From contig NZ_VEXQ01000001.1 of the NCBI RefSeq assembly GCF_006376615.1, forward strand, positions 62,001 to 126,000: DNA of 64,000 nucleotides, in the 5' to 3' direction. The notes beneath the pieces were generated by a model. It was not told the DNA's origin, did no database searches, and saw nothing but the letters and a program-made list of their open reading frames with translations. Shown piece by piece: positions 8,882 to 17,754 of the stretch (positions are counted from its first letter, which is position 1; every line of letters begins with the position of its first letter). Origin of the DNA: Buttiauxella sp. B2. GTDB lineage: Bacteria; Pseudomonadota; Gammaproteobacteria; Enterobacterales; Enterobacteriaceae. A program made the position numbers and the translations under genes.

Positions 8882-9194
8882 GCAATAAACTCGTATTGAT
8901 TAACATGCCTTCATTAATAAGGTTTCCGCTCAAACGAGTGAAACAATTAATTTACATTTGGTTAGCAATAATCTGGATAAGCCACATCTGCGACAGCGAA
9001 TAAGCTTGTTTATGAGCTATAATTACAAATAAAAGTCACAAACAGACTTTTATTGAGCCTTTAAGTTGACAAAAAACCGTAAATGAACCATTTATTGTAT
9101 ATAGAAAGAGATAAGGTCTATTTATGACACTCAATCGCATTAATGAATCATAAAAAAGCCAAATATCTACTTTAACAAATATTAAAGGTCAAAT
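8882..9194. promoter_or_regulatory. Divergent intergenic region, sulfur operon / hipBST
   Basis: No gene is seen in these 313 bp. It is AT-rich. A TTGACA at 9066-9071 faces hipB and may be a -35 element, but a good -10 at 17 bp spacing is not evident. An inverted pair ATAGA (9101-9105) and TCTAT (9117-9121) near the hipB start is a weak candidate HipB operator. No clear CysB or sigma-54 site was recognised for the sulfur operon. Confidence 0.4.
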
Positions 9195-9518
9195 ATGAAC
9201 CATGACAATGCATCGCTCGCAGAAAAATTGCACACCATGAGTGAGTTATTGAATGACGTTAAAAAAGCAGTGATGCTGCGGGCGCAAGAATTTGAGTTGG
9301 CAATAGACGAACAAGTCATCTCTGATTCCGCGCAACTGGGGCAACAATTGAACCAACGTCGCAAAGAATTAGCTATCGATATGGTGACGCTTGAGTTGCA
9401 AACGGGTGTATCGGTATCAACACTAAAACGGCTGTTCAAAGATCCTGAACAGGTCAAATTTGGCACAGTTCTGCGTGTCGCGGATGCGCTGGGTGTGAAA
9501 TTATGCGCCGCCGTGTAG
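9195..9518 (+). CDS. hipB: HipB-type antitoxin/repressor of a HipBST module
   Basis: A 107-residue protein with a Cro/C1-type helix-turn-helix in its C-terminal half (about residues 48-100, LGQQLNQRRKEL through LKRLFKDPEQVKFGTVLRVA). The N-terminal extension of about 45 residues is predicted helical. AAGG precedes the ATG. It overlaps the next gene by 16 bp, so the two are translationally coupled. In E. coli O127 the HipBST system has this same gene order, and HipB represses the operon and augments neutralisation by HipS. The assignment rests on the three-gene layout more than on this protein alone. Confidence 0.88.
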   Translation: MNHDNASLAEKLHTMSELLNDVKKAVMLRAQEFELAIDEQVISDSAQLGQQLNQRRKELAIDMVTLELQTGVSVSTLKRLFKDPEQVKFGTVLRVADALGVKLCAAV

Positions 9519-9817
9519 AAGTGTGGTTATACGGCGAAGCCGTGGGTGAACTGAGCCAGGATGACGACGGATTTACGTTCAACTATCGCGCTGATTATAT
9601 TGGCCCCCCGCTGTCACTAAGCCTACCAGTGCGCATCGGCCACTTTCACAGCAATTCCTTGCCGCCTTTTTTTGCTTCACTGGCACCAGAAGGCTGGTTG
9701 AAAATGCGCTACAGCCAGTTACAACAACGCGACGAGCATGATTTGCTCGGAATGCTTATCGACAATGGCAAAAACCTGATTGGTGCAGTGCAATTGGTCT
9801 ACACGCAGGAGGATTAA
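9503..9817 (+). CDS. hipS: HipS: HipA N-terminal subdomain-1 protein, antitoxin
   Basis: A 104-residue protein equal to the N-subdomain 1 of classical HipA (landmarks VWLYGEAVGELSQDDDGFTF, LSLSLPVR, LPPFFASLAPEGWL, LLGMLIDNGKNLIGAVQL). It stands as a separate gene, whereas HipA carries it fused to the kinase. In the described HipBST system the detached domain, HipS, is the antitoxin that blocks the HipT kinase. It starts inside hipB and ends 2 bp before hipT, so stoichiometry is set by coupled translation. Confidence 0.88.
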   Translation: MRRRVEVWLYGEAVGELSQDDDGFTFNYRADYIGPPLSLSLPVRIGHFHSNSLPPFFASLAPEGWLKMRYSQLQQRDEHDLLGMLIDNGKNLIGAVQLVYTQED

Positions 9818-9819
9818 CG

Positions 9820-10869
9820 ATGGAATTAGCCACACGTTGCCACATTCTTTTGACTCCTCTGGTGCAGGCCAAAGAGCAAGAGTCCGGTTATTCGACGAAA
9901 GGTCTGAAGCACCTGACAGGTTCAGGTAAAGTAAACCCGCAACTGAGTTTTACGCGCAGTGAATTTATTCACGAATTGCCAAAGACCCAACGCGGTATGA
10001 GCATTTCCGGGTATCAGCCTAAGTTGCAGATGGTGGTGCAGGATGGTGAGTTCGCCGTAGTTGAACACCAGGGCGAATACATCCTCAAACCGTCTCCGGC
10101 TGAATTCCCACATCTGGCAGAAAACGAACACGCAACCATGACGCTGATGGCACGGCTTGGTTTTGATGTGCCACCGCATGGGCTGGTGAGTTTTGCGCGT
10201 GAGCATGCCGATAGCAAAAATGAACTCGCTTTTGTTGTCCGCCGCTTCGACCGTGATATGCAGACCGGTGCCGCGATTCATCAGGAACAGCTTGATGCGG
10301 CCATGAACGTTGGTGAGAAATACGGAAAAACGGGGAGCGACGGTAAGCAGTACGTCAGTTATCAGCAATTAGCTGAATTTTTGACTCAACATGTCAATAA
10401 CAACCTCGCTTTCAAAATCGATCTGTTTCGGCGCATTGCTTATGCTTATCTGCTGGGCAATAACGATATGCACCTGCGTAATTTTGGTCTAATGCACCCG
10501 CGAATGGGCGAGCCTACGCTGTCACCGGTTTATGATTTCGTTTCTGTGGCACCGTATCCCGCCATATTTAGTTCTGGATTTATGGCCTTACCATTGCTGG
10601 CATGTGAAGAAGGTGACCGCGAGTTAGCCCCAGGTTTTAAAACGGCTTATGGCGAATACCTCGGGATGGATTTCACAGTGCTCGGGCTTAGCATGGGGCT
10701 GACAGAAAAACTTATCGTTAAACTGCTCAATGATTTGCAAAAAGAGAGTCGTGTGGTTGAAGCGGTATACCGTGATTCGTTTATGCCCGCAGACGCGATT
10801 GATGCCACGCTGCGTTGTTACTACCAGCGGTTGGATCGCTTGATGCGCTTAGATGAGGCGGAAATTTAG
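9820..10869 (+). CDS. hipT: HipT serine/threonine kinase toxin
   Basis: A 349-residue HipA-like kinase that lacks N-subdomain 1. The Gly-rich loop carries the SIS motif at S61-I62-S63 (autophosphorylation serines in HipT of E. coli O127), followed by GYQPKLQ. The catalytic loop is N215-D216-M217-H218 with N221, and the metal-binding aspartate is D239 in VYDFVSV, so the active site looks intact. AGGAGG lies just upstream of the ATG. HipT of E. coli O127 phosphorylates tryptophanyl-tRNA synthetase; the target here is inferred by homology. It converges on tsr. Confidence 0.9.
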   Translation: MELATRCHILLTPLVQAKEQESGYSTKGLKHLTGSGKVNPQLSFTRSEFIHELPKTQRGMSISGYQPKLQMVVQDGEFAVVEHQGEYILKPSPAEFPHLAENEHATMTLMARLGFDVPPHGLVSFAREHADSKNELAFVVRRFDRDMQTGAAIHQEQLDAAMNVGEKYGKTGSDGKQYVSYQQLAEFLTQHVNNNLAFKIDLFRRIAYAYLLGNNDMHLRNFGLMHPRMGEPTLSPVYDFVSVAPYPAIFSSGFMALPLLACEEGDRELAPGFKTAYGEYLGMDFTVLGLSMGLTEKLIVKLLNDLQKESRVVEAVYRDSFMPADAIDATLRCYYQRLDRLMRLDEAEI

Positions 10870-10870
10870 G

Positions 10871-10898
10871 ATAAAAGCGGGTAATGGTTATTACCCGC
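10871..10898 (-). terminator. Intrinsic terminator of tsr
   Basis: Perfect 9-bp arms GCGGGTAAT and its complement (10877-10898) enclose a 4-nt loop. On the minus strand the stem is followed by TTTTAT, which fits a rho-independent terminator for tsr. Confidence 0.8.
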
Positions 10899-10912
10899 GG
10901 GCCATTACACTA

Positions 10913-12577
10913 TCAGAAGGTTTCCCAGTTATCGTTTGAGTCGCTGGCAGCTGCTTTGCGGCTCATAACCGGCGTGATAGCCAATTTAGGCTCCACAATA
11001 CGGGTTTGTGCTTTTACATCCTGGTTAATACGAAATACGGCTACAGCCTGAGTCAGGCGGCTTGCTTGTTCTTCCAGTGCAGAAGCGGCTGCGGCAGATT
11101 CCTCAACCAATGCGGCATTTTGCTGTGTCACACGGTCCATTTCAGAAACTGCCAGCCCAACCTGGTCTATCCCACGGCTTTGCTCATCGGATGCCGAGGC
11201 AATTTCACCCATTATGTCCGTCACACGTGTTACCGCATTAACGATTTCATCCATCGTTTCGCCCGCGCTTTCAACAAGCGTTGAACCGGTATCCACTTTA
11301 TTGACGGAATCTTCAATCAGGCTCTTAATCTCTTTCGCAGCTTGCGCACTACGTTGTGCCAAATTGCGAACTTCACCGGCAACCACTGCAAAACCACGGC
11401 CTTGTTCGCCCGCACGAGCGGCTTCTACCGCCGCGTTCAGCGCCAGAATATTGGTCTGGAATGCAATGCCATCAATCACGCTGGTGATATCGGCTATCTT
11501 TTTCGAGCTGCTGGCGATGTCATTCATGGTACGCACCACGTTATCCACCACTTTGCCGCCCTTCTGCGCGGTTTCGGATGCGCTTAATGCCAGTTGGCTT
11601 GCCTGACGGGCATTTTCGGCATTCTGCTTCACGGTCGCTGTAAGCTGTTCCATGCTGGCTGCAGTTTCTTCAAGCGATGCTGCTTGTTGCTCAGTACGGG
11701 AAGACAGGTCGTTGTTACCGATAGAGATTTCGCTGGCACCGCTATAAATCGCATTTGCTCCGTTACGAACATCACTCACCGTACTCATCAGCTCGGACTG
11801 CATATGGCGCAGACTCGCGGCCAGTTGACCCATTTCATTGGTGCCTTCCACATCAATGGAGCGCACCAGGTCACCGCTGGCAATATGACGGATGCTTTCA
11901 ATCAGGCGATGAAGCGGTTCAATAAGGGTTTTCTTGATTCCTAGCCAGACAGTAATAATTGCCGCCGCAACCAACGCCAGAATCACAATAAGGATCCAGA
12001 TAGCCTGCGAGTAAGACTGGTTATTGTCGTCTACTGCCGCCTGGTACAGGAGGTCATTTTGTTGCAGATAATTGACGTACTCTTTCTCGAAGCCATCCTG
12101 ATATTTCTGCGTAGGTTGGTCGAAAAATTCGTTAATTTTGCCGGAGCCAAGCAGTTGAATTAGCTCCGCCAGTGCACCGTGGTAAATCGCGTAGTTACGC
12201 TTGATTTCAGCAATCGACTCTTCACTTTGACGCGGGTCGCGTGGCAAAGACTCATACTCAGCCCATTCAGTTTCAGCTTGTTTAAGAGACTGGCTGGCGA
12301 TAAGCATCAACTCGTTCACAGTTGACCCGCTGCCAATATTGTTGGTATCCATCATATGGCGAATACCGGCACGGTTTAGTGTGTTACGCGTTTGCAAAAG
12401 CGCAACCCAGCTACCGTTGAGTGTGGACTGTTGCTGGCGAATAGTTTGCAGCACAGTGAAGTTTTCTTTGTCGTTTTTCAGCGCGTTGAAGAACAACCCG
12501 CCGGAGGTAATTTGTAAGGCACCAAATAAACCCAGTACAAACAATAAACTGGTTACAACTTTTATGCGATTTAACAT
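10913..12577 (-). CDS. tsr: Methyl-accepting chemotaxis protein I, serine receptor Tsr
   Basis: A 554-residue inner-membrane chemoreceptor. The first transmembrane helix (about 7-30) is followed by a periplasmic four-helix ligand domain with LNRAGIR (containing the serine-binding arginine region) and FFDQPTQ. After the second transmembrane helix (about 190-212) come a HAMP domain, methylation helices and the invariant hairpin around [20 protein letters not shown]. It ends in NWETF, the CheR/CheB-binding pentapeptide. Sequence agreement with E. coli Tsr is strong throughout. The ATG at 12577 is preferred over one two codons upstream for ribosome-site spacing. A sigma-28 promoter precedes it. 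Confidence 0.95.
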   Translation of the reverse strand: MLNRIKVVTSLLFVLGLFGALQITSGGLFFNALKNDKENFTVLQTIRQQQSTLNGSWVALLQTRNTLNRAGIRHMMDTNNIGSGSTVNELMLIASQSLKQAETEWAEYESLPRDPRQSEESIAEIKRNYAIYHGALAELIQLLGSGKINEFFDQPTQKYQDGFEKEYVNYLQQNDLLYQAAVDDNNQSYSQAIWILIVILALVAAAIITVWLGIKKTLIEPLHRLIESIRHIASGDLVRSIDVEGTNEMGQLAASLRHMQSELMSTVSDVRNGANAIYSGASEISIGNNDLSSRTEQQAASLEETAASMEQLTATVKQNAENARQASQLALSASETAQKGGKVVDNVVRTMNDIASSSKKIADITSVIDGIAFQTNILALNAAVEAARAGEQGRGFAVVAGEVRNLAQRSAQAAKEIKSLIEDSVNKVDTGSTLVESAGETMDEIVNAVTRVTDIMGEIASASDEQSRGIDQVGLAVSEMDRVTQQNAALVEESAAAASALEEQASRLTQAVAVFRINQDVKAQTRIVEPKLAITPVMSRKAAASDSNDNWETF

Positions 12578-12610
12578 GCTCATTTCGTCTCATGGCAACA
12601 GAAGCATACA

Positions 12611-12637
12611 GTTTCGGCAGTTATCGCTAAAACTTTA
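12611..12637 (-). promoter_or_regulatory. Sigma-28 (FliA) flagellar-class promoter of tsr
   Basis: On the minus strand TAAAGTTT (12630-12637) is followed after exactly 11 bases by GCCGAAAC (12611-12618). The FliA consensus is TAAAGTTT-N11-GCCGATAA. The tsr start codon is 34 bp further on. This ties tsr to the flagellar regulon. Confidence 0.88.
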
Positions 12638-12665
12638 TGCTTCATTTCGCCAAAGAGACGACATT

Positions 12666-13250
12666 TTAGCTGCGCTCTATGTCTTTCGCGGCTTGATCCA
12701 GGGTATCGATAATTTTATACAGCGTCTCTTTCGGCAGGTCGCTCTGCCCAAGTTTAGTGTTCAACGCCATTTTGAAATTGTGGATGGCGCGCTGTATTTC
12801 CGGAAGTCGGCGGTTATCACCCAAAACACCCAACGACTCGAGCTTAGCGACGATATGCCTCAGATGTTCCTGTTGTGCGGCGAGTTCGCCCTGGCCTTCT
12901 TCGGTTAGCATCCATGCTTTTTTGCTGCTATCGCCCTGCACCGCTGCGATAAATCCCATCTCTTCAAGCAAAGACAGGTTCGGGTAAATAATCCCCGGGC
13001 TTGGTACGTACTCGCCTTTAGCCATTGCCTCAATGGATTTGATTAGCTCATAACCATGCGCGGTGTTACCTGACAGGAAATGCAGAATCAGCAGGCGAAT
13101 GTCATTGGCATCGAACAGGCGTTCACGGCGCATGCGCGATTTACCGTCCATGCCACCGTGTTCGTGATGACCGTGGCCGCCATGTGAACCCTGTCTTTCA
13201 TGGCGTTCATGTTTTGCACAAAAGTGATGGTTAACGTGGTGAATTCTCAT
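12666..13250 (-). CDS. yqjI: PadR-family nickel-responsive repressor YqjI
   Basis: A 194-residue PadR winged-helix repressor. The N-terminal 30 residues are a histidine-rich metal-binding extension (HERHERQGSHGGHGHHEHGG), the hallmark of YqjI. The winged-helix core follows (about 45-130, LLILHFLSGNTAHGYELIKSIE, SPGIIYPNLSLLEEMGF). In E. coli YqjI represses yqjH and itself, and nickel releases it. The ATG at 13250 lies 10 bp after the yqjH stop. Here yqjI follows yqjH on the same strand, whereas the two genes are divergent in E. coli. Confidence 0.92.
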   Translation of the reverse strand: MRIHHVNHHFCAKHERHERQGSHGGHGHHEHGGMDGKSRMRRERLFDANDIRLLILHFLSGNTAHGYELIKSIEAMAKGEYVPSPGIIYPNLSLLEEMGFIAAVQGDSSKKAWMLTEEGQGELAAQQEHLRHIVAKLESLGVLGDNRRLPEIQRAIHNFKMALNTKLGQSDLPKETLYKIIDTLDQAAKDIERS

Positions 13251-13260
13251 GGTTGTTTCC

Positions 13261-14022
13261 TTATTTGTTATGCCAGTAAGCCACGGCGCGAACATAATCC
13301 GCATCCAGGCCATGATTTTCCAGCAGTTCATCGCTGAGTTGTTTCACGTCATTCCCTTCCCCGGTTATCCAGATGAAGTAGTCGCTGTCCGGGAATTCAA
13401 AACTGCTGACGCGTTTTGCGATGGATTCGGTATCAAGCCACTCAATCTTTGCGTGTGTAAACTCACTGAGGTATTCGTGGGTGTGTGCGTGATGGCTATT
13501 AACCAGCACGGTTGGTGTGATGTGTTCCGGCAACGACAGCAAGCGACGGCGAACTGCTGGCAGGCCACTTTCATCGCAAATATAGAGTTGGAAAGAGTAA
13601 TCGGTTGGGATAACCAAAGATCCTCTTGGCCCACCGATGAGTAGCGTATCGCCAACGGCGGCGTTATCCGCCCATAGGCTTGCGACACCGCCATCGTGAA
13701 TATAGAAATCTAACGTCAATTCATTGCATGACGCGTCAAAGGCAAGCGGCGTGTAATCACGGGAAAGCGGGCGTTGGCCTTCCCCCCAGACAATGCCGTC
13801 GTCAGTGACTGATGGACGTGAAAAACCGCCATCCGTTGATGGGAAAAAGACCTTCACATGGTCATCAAATCCCCGAGAGGAAAAACCAGCCAGTTCTGGG
13901 CTCGTAAATACGACGCGGTGAAAACAACCTGCGACGGTGTGTTTGCTTTTAACCGTTAACTCGCGGAATTTGAGTTCGTTTTTCACGCGTTTTGGAAGAT
14001 TAGGTTTGGTTTCGTGGGCCAT
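13261..14022 (-). CDS. yqjH: NADPH-dependent ferric-chelate reductase YqjH
   Basis: A 253-residue siderophore-interacting protein of the YqjH/ViuB family. Features are the FAD-binding SRDYTPL motif (about residues 92-98), FYIHDGGVAS, and a C-terminal NADPH domain with CDESGLPAVRRRL and FIWITGEG. YqjH reduces ferric chelates such as ferric citrate in the cytoplasm, using FAD and NADPH. Together with YqjI it links nickel status and iron homeostasis. A palindrome at 14050-14062 just upstream is a candidate YqjI operator. Confidence 0.93.
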   Translation of the reverse strand: MAHETKPNLPKRVKNELKFRELTVKSKHTVAGCFHRVVFTSPELAGFSSRGFDDHVKVFFPSTDGGFSRPSVTDDGIVWGEGQRPLSRDYTPLAFDASCNELTLDFYIHDGGVASLWADNAAVGDTLLIGGPRGSLVIPTDYSFQLYICDESGLPAVRRRLLSLPEHITPTVLVNSHHAHTHEYLSEFTHAKIEWLDTESIAKRVSSFEFPDSDYFIWITGEGNDVKQLSDELLENHGLDADYVRAVAYWHNK

Positions 14023-14049
14023 TCGGTTCTCATTTTTGCAGTGTAAGAT

Positions 14050-14062
14050 ATATCATAGATAT
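14050..14062. promoter_or_regulatory. Candidate YqjI operator upstream of yqjH
   Basis: ATATC-ATA-GATAT is a perfect 5-bp-arm palindrome 28 bp upstream of the yqjH start, in an AT-rich stretch. Its position fits a repressor site. The assignment to YqjI is inference. Confidence 0.4.
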
Positions 14063-14286
14063 GTTTTAGCACATGAGGATGATGTTGTCGTTATCAATTT
14101 TTGTCATTTAGCAAGCCGCCATTTGCTGAAAATATAATCAACCTTGCTAACTCGCCTACGGGATCGCAAATTGACAAACCCTTACGATATTGCTCTTTCA
14201 ATTGAGGCGAGACGGTACCTACACTGCAATTGGCAACAACTGCCAGCGATATTCCTTTCACCATCTAACAGTCCAGGAGGTTTGCA

Positions 14287-14502
14287 ATGTTTCCTGAGTA
14301 CCGTGAATTGATCACCGAATTAAAATCCGCTAACCCGCGATTCCTCAGCTTGTTTGACAAGCACAACCAGCTAGACGATGAGATTTTACGCAAGGGAGGA
14401 CCGCAAGGAACGGGATGCAACGAGAAGGTCGTGCAGATGAAAAAAGAAAAGCTGCGGCTAAAAGATGAGTTGTATCAGATGTTGAAGAAAGCCAGTCAAT
14501 AG
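14287..14502 (+). CDS. ydcH: YdcH family small protein (DUF465)
   Basis: A 71-residue coiled-coil protein with the DUF465/YdcH pattern MFPEYRELITELK, FLSLFDKHNQLD and MKKEKLRLKDEL. Length and sequence match E. coli YdcH (74 residues). AGGAGG stands seven bases before the ATG. The function is unknown; members are short cytosolic helical proteins. A strong terminator follows at 14513. Confidence 0.92.
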   Translation: MFPEYRELITELKSANPRFLSLFDKHNQLDDEILRKGGPQGTGCNEKVVQMKKEKLRLKDELYQMLKKASQ

Positions 14503-14512
14503 ATTTGTTTTC

Positions 14513-14543
14513 AGGAAGGGGTAACTCCCTTCCTTTGTTTTAC
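14513..14543 (+). terminator. Intrinsic terminator after ydcH
   Basis: Perfect arms AGGAAGGG (14513-14520) and CCCTTCCT (14527-14534) around a 6-nt loop, followed by TTGTTTT on the plus strand. Confidence 0.85.
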
Positions 14544-14555
14544 CAGGGCTGAGTT

Positions 14556-14870
14556 CTACGCTTTAGCCACCAACGTAAAAACAATCGCATAAAGCTCATT
14601 CAAACCCGGATAAATTTCAGCAATCACCTCTTTGAGTTGTGGCAGCGTCATATTCTCCTGACGCGCATGCTCATCGGTCAGATGATCAAGTGCCACGGGC
14701 GTTACGCTGACCACTTCAATAGTGCAAAAATAAGCATCATCTTCATAACGCCCGACGCGTAATTGCTGGCCCGGCTTAAAATGTGATTCAGAAGCATCAC
14801 GCAGTGTTATTGTTTTGCGCCCCGCGACAATATCGCTTTCAAAACGCTGAAAAAAAGTTATGTCATTCAT
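14556..14870 (-). CDS. yqfB: N4-acetylcytidine amidohydrolase, ASCH-domain protein YqfB
   Basis: A 104-residue ASCH-fold protein matching E. coli YqfB (103 residues), which hydrolyses N4-acetylcytidine to cytidine and acetate. The catalytic Lys, Thr and Glu described for YqfB align with K19 and T22 in GRKTITLRD and E72 in HARQENMT. The ATG at 14870 is chosen because the protein then begins NDITFFQRF as in E. coli. A longer upstream extension overlaps ortT and has no ribosome site. Confidence 0.92.
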   Translation of the reverse strand: MNDITFFQRFESDIVAGRKTITLRDASESHFKPGQQLRVGRYEDDAYFCTIEVVSVTPVALDHLTDEHARQENMTLPQLKEVIAEIYPGLNELYAIVFTLVAKA

Positions 14871-14902
14871 AGCGCATCCTAACGTGTCGGTAATAAAACG
14901 AG

Positions 14903-15076
14903 TTAAAACAAAGAAAATATCAGCACAACCGGAAAACTGATCGGCCATGTTGCGCCGACCAACAATGCGCTTAACAGTCTAATTCGTTTGGTATCGTGAG
15001 ACAAAAACCAGGTGATGAAAGCAGCGGCAAACGACATTACAGCGTAAAAAATCAACATTTTTTGATAAACGGTCAT
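14903..15076 (-). CDS. ortT: Orphan membrane toxin OrtT (GhoT family)
   Basis: A 57-residue, two-helix inner-membrane protein, the exact length of E. coli OrtT and GhoT. The family core [20 protein letters not shown] and the C-terminal [10 protein letters not shown] are present. GhoT-family toxins damage the inner membrane and lower the proton motive force. OrtT is the version without a cognate GhoS antitoxin, and no ghoS-like gene is adjacent here. In E. coli ortT (ydcX) sits beside patD, which is also close here (17755-19179). It lies 32 bp upstream of yqfB on the same strand. Confidence 0.85.
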   Translation of the reverse strand: MTVYQKMLIFYAVMSFAAAFITWFLSHDTKRIRLLSALLVGATWPISFPVVLIFSLF

Positions 15077-15243
15077 AAAAAATCGAGTGACTTGTTAAAA
15101 TAATTTTGCAAAATATGCTCTTTTTTATGACTCGAATCAAGTTTTTGCACCCTCAGGCTCTGACTTGCCGCTCGGCTTGTTGATTGCACTATATTTAATC
15201 TATTCCGCAGGCATTGGGTCTGGGGTATGAGCGGAGATTTTCA

Positions 15244-15432
15244 ATGGGACACTACGTTTTAAAGAAATCAACGAAGGCAACGGCAGAACCATTTTATTTC
15301 GTGTTGAAAGCGGCAAATGGGCAAGTTATTGCGCAGAGCGAAATGTACTCGTCAAAAGCCGCAGCGCACAAAGGGATTGAATCAGTCCAAAAAAATGGCG
15401 CATCAACTGATATCCGTGATGAAACTGAGTAA
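15244..15432 (+). CDS. YegP family protein (DUF1508), single repeat
   Basis: A 62-residue protein made of one DUF1508 repeat (FYFVLKAANGQVIAQSEMYSSK, then AAHKGIESVQKNG). E. coli YegP has two such repeats, so this is a half-length relative. GGAG upstream supports the ATG at 15244. The function is unknown; related proteins have been linked to stress or DNA-damage responses without a defined mechanism. Confidence 0.85.
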   Translation: MGHYVLKKSTKATAEPFYFVLKAANGQVIAQSEMYSSKAAAHKGIESVQKNGASTDIRDETE

Positions 15433-15446
15433 TTAACAATAGATAA

Positions 15447-15516
15447 AAAGGATGACGCTCCGCTTTATGTTTACAACTTTTGTGCTAAAGAAAAGCGTGG
15501 GCGCCATCCCTTTCCT
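15447..15516 (+). terminator. Imperfect long hairpin, probable terminator
   Basis: AAAGGATGACGCTCCGCTTT (15447-15466) can pair imperfectly with AAAGCGTGGGCGCCATCCCTTT (15492-15513), followed by TTTCCTCTT. It is long and mismatched, so this is a tentative terminator for the YegP-like gene. Confidence 0.45.
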
Positions 15517-15627
15517 CTTAAATAGCAATAATTAATGACGCGCAATGAATTTTCTCATTTTCATAAACGCGTATCTGGATAACGTCTATCTTTAGTAAAG
15601 AAATGCAGTTTCTTTATAGGGGTCGCT

Positions 15628-15954
15628 ATGTTTCTCAACTATTTCGCCCTTGGTGTCCTGATTTTTGTTTTTCTCATCATTTTTTACGGGATCATTATTC
15701 TTCATGACATCCCCTATTTGATTGCAAAAGCAAGAAATCACCCTCATGCCGATGCCATTCACGTCGCCGGTTGGGTCAGTTTATTTACTCTACATGTTAT
15801 ATGGCCGTTTTTATGGATTTGGGCTACGTTGTATCGCCCTGAACGTGGTTGGGGTATGCAGCAAAACCCCGAAGTAACACTAGCTTCATTACAGCAACGC
15901 GTGACAGAGCTGGAACAGAAGCTCGACGACAAAAAAATAACGCCATCGGAGTAA
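15628..15954 (+). CDS. yiaW: DUF3302 inner-membrane protein YiaW
   Basis: A 108-residue inner-membrane protein almost identical in pattern to E. coli YiaW. It has an N-terminal helix ([18 protein letters not shown]), the conserved [20 protein letters not shown] segment, a second helix ([14 protein letters not shown]) and a short coiled-coil tail. It ends 4 bp before yiaV, and the two are an operon in E. coli too. It is likely a small partner of the YiaV membrane-fusion protein. Its function is not established. Confidence 0.93.
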   Translation: MFLNYFALGVLIFVFLIIFYGIIILHDIPYLIAKARNHPHADAIHVAGWVSLFTLHVIWPFLWIWATLYRPERGWGMQQNPEVTLASLQQRVTELEQKLDDKKITPSE

Positions 15955-15958
15955 TATC

Positions 15959-17095
15959 ATGGATTTGCTCATTATCCTGACCTATGTTGCGATCGCGTGG
16001 TCCATATTTAAAATATTCAAAATACCGGTAAACAAATGGACAGTGCCCACCGCTGCATTAGGTGGCGTATTTTTAATTGGCGCACTTATATTATTAATGA
16101 ACTACAACCATCCTTATACTTACCTGGCGCAAAAAGCCGTTATTTCTATCCCACTTACGCCACAAGTGACAGGTATTGTTACTGAGGTTACTAATAAACA
16201 GAACACGATGATCAAAAAGGGAGAGGTGCTGTTTAAATTAGAACCTACGCGCTACCAGGCTCGAGTTGACAGACTGCAGGCCGATTTAATGACCGCGATA
16301 CACAATACTCAGTCACTGAAAGGCCAACTCGACGAAGCCATTGCCAATACCACGCGTGTTACCGCTGAACGTGACAGATTATATAAAGATTACCAACGTT
16401 ATCTGCGCGGAAGCCAGGCGCGGGTTAATCCCTTCTCCGAAAGCGATATTGATAATGCGCGGCAGAATTTTCTGGCTCAGGATGCGCTAGTAAAAGGTTC
16501 CGTTGCCGAACAAGCACAAATAAGAAGCCAGTTAGACAGCATGGTTAATGGTGAACAATCTCAAATTGTCAGCCTCCGGGCTCAATTGGCAGAAGCTAAA
16601 TACAATCTTGATCAAACCGTTATCCGCGCGCCAAGCGACGGATATGTCACACAAGTGCTGATCCGCCCAGGTACCTATGCAGCGGCTCTGCCTTTACGGC
16701 CCGTAATGGTGTTCATCCCGCAACAAAAAAGGCAAATAATCGCCCAGTTCAGGCAAAACTCGTTGTTGCGTTTAGAGCCGGGTGATGAGGCTGAGGTAGT
16801 ATTTAATGCGCTGCCTGGGCAGGTTTTCGAGGGCAAACTCACCGTGGTTATTCCCGTGGTGCCTGGCGGTAGCTATCAGGCACAGGGTTCGCTGCAATCG
16901 CTAACTCTGACTCCCGGTTCGGACGGTGTCCTTGCAATAATTGAGCTTGCCCCCAATGCAGATGTTGACGCATTGCCGGACGGGATCTTTGCTCAAGTCG
17001 CGGTCTACTCCGACCACTTTAGCCATGTCTCCGTAATGCGTAAGGTACTGCTGCGGATGACCAGTTGGATGCATTATCTCTATCTTGATCATTAA
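15959..17095 (+). CDS. yiaV: HlyD-family membrane fusion protein YiaV
   Basis: A 378-residue periplasmic adaptor with an N-terminal membrane anchor. After two hydrophobic segments (about 3-20 and 33-48) come the lipoyl half-motif ([20 protein letters not shown]), a coiled-coil hairpin (about 95-210) and the second lipoyl half ([20 protein letters not shown]). It belongs to the EmrA/HlyD adaptor class that links inner-membrane transporters to outer-membrane channels. No transporter or TolC-like gene is adjacent, so its partner may be YiaW or encoded elsewhere. Confidence 0.93.
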   Translation: MDLLIILTYVAIAWSIFKIFKIPVNKWTVPTAALGGVFLIGALILLMNYNHPYTYLAQKAVISIPLTPQVTGIVTEVTNKQNTMIKKGEVLFKLEPTRYQARVDRLQADLMTAIHNTQSLKGQLDEAIANTTRVTAERDRLYKDYQRYLRGSQARVNPFSESDIDNARQNFLAQDALVKGSVAEQAQIRSQLDSMVNGEQSQIVSLRAQLAEAKYNLDQTVIRAPSDGYVTQVLIRPGTYAAALPLRPVMVFIPQQKRQIIAQFRQNSLLRLEPGDEAEVVFNALPGQVFEGKLTVVIPVVPGGSYQAQGSLQSLTLTPGSDGVLAIIELAPNADVDALPDGIFAQVAVYSDHFSHVSVMRKVLLRMTSWMHYLYLDH

Positions 17096-17230
17096 TATGA
17101 AGAGCTTATTAGAAAGATAGTAAACAAATTCTTATTTTGTTTTGCTCATTAATAACTGTGAATGACTGGCATTTATTTAAGTTGTTTTTAGATTACGATG
17201 AATTGCAATATGTCATACAAGGATTTGTAA

Positions 17231-17695
17231 ATGGAACACATGCATAAGCAGATTGTCAGCACGATATTAGAAATTGAGCGCGCGGCAAGTGAGCGGTTCA
17301 ATAAAGGGGATGCTTCCGGGTATCTGGATATTTATCATGACGACATTACGTATGTTGACCCGATGACGCCAGGTGTGCTTACAGATAAAAATGCGGTTAG
17401 GGCGTATTTCGATAAATCTTATTTAGGTATTCAGATAGAAAAGGCGGAGTGGTCAAATATTAATTTCGTCGTCAACGAACTGGCAAATACCGTAATTTTG
17501 ACTTACAACCAGCAAAATCACATTCGCAGTAAAAATGATGGCGAATTACATCAAGTTCCGTTGTGGAACTGTACCGAAGTCTATCGACTAACCGATGGTC
17601 AATGGAAAATCGCCCATGCAAACTGGTCATTTTCTCAACACCCAGCCCTTCTCAACAGCCTGAAGACATTATTTGTGAAGCTGGGTTACGCGTAA
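17231..17695 (+). CDS. NTF2-like (SnoaL/DUF4440) protein
   Basis: A 154-residue cytosolic protein with the cone-shaped NTF2/SnoaL fold signature. An N-terminal helix is followed by GDASGYLDIYHDDITYVDP, a strand-rich core, and WKIAHANWSFSQHP at the end. Members are usually small enzymes or ligand binders; without the pocket residues the substrate cannot be named. AAGGA precedes the ATG. It stands alone, and a 13-bp hairpin separates it from the converging patD. Confidence 0.8.
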   Translation: MEHMHKQIVSTILEIERAASERFNKGDASGYLDIYHDDITYVDPMTPGVLTDKNAVRAYFDKSYLGIQIEKAEWSNINFVVNELANTVILTYNQQNHIRSKNDGELHQVPLWNCTEVYRLTDGQWKIAHANWSFSQHPALLNSLKTLFVKLGYA

Positions 17696-17713
17696 TCTGT
17701 ATATGTATTTATT

Positions 17714-17744
17714 AAGGTGGATAGCGATAAACGCTATCCACCTT
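17714..17744. terminator. Bidirectional hairpin terminator between NTF2-like gene and patD
   Basis: Perfect 13-bp arms AAGGTGGATAGCG (17714-17726) and CGCTATCCACCTT (17732-17744) with a 5-nt loop lie between two converging genes. The flanking U-tracts are weak on both strands. Confidence 0.65.
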
Positions 17745-17754
17745 CTCAAAAAGC

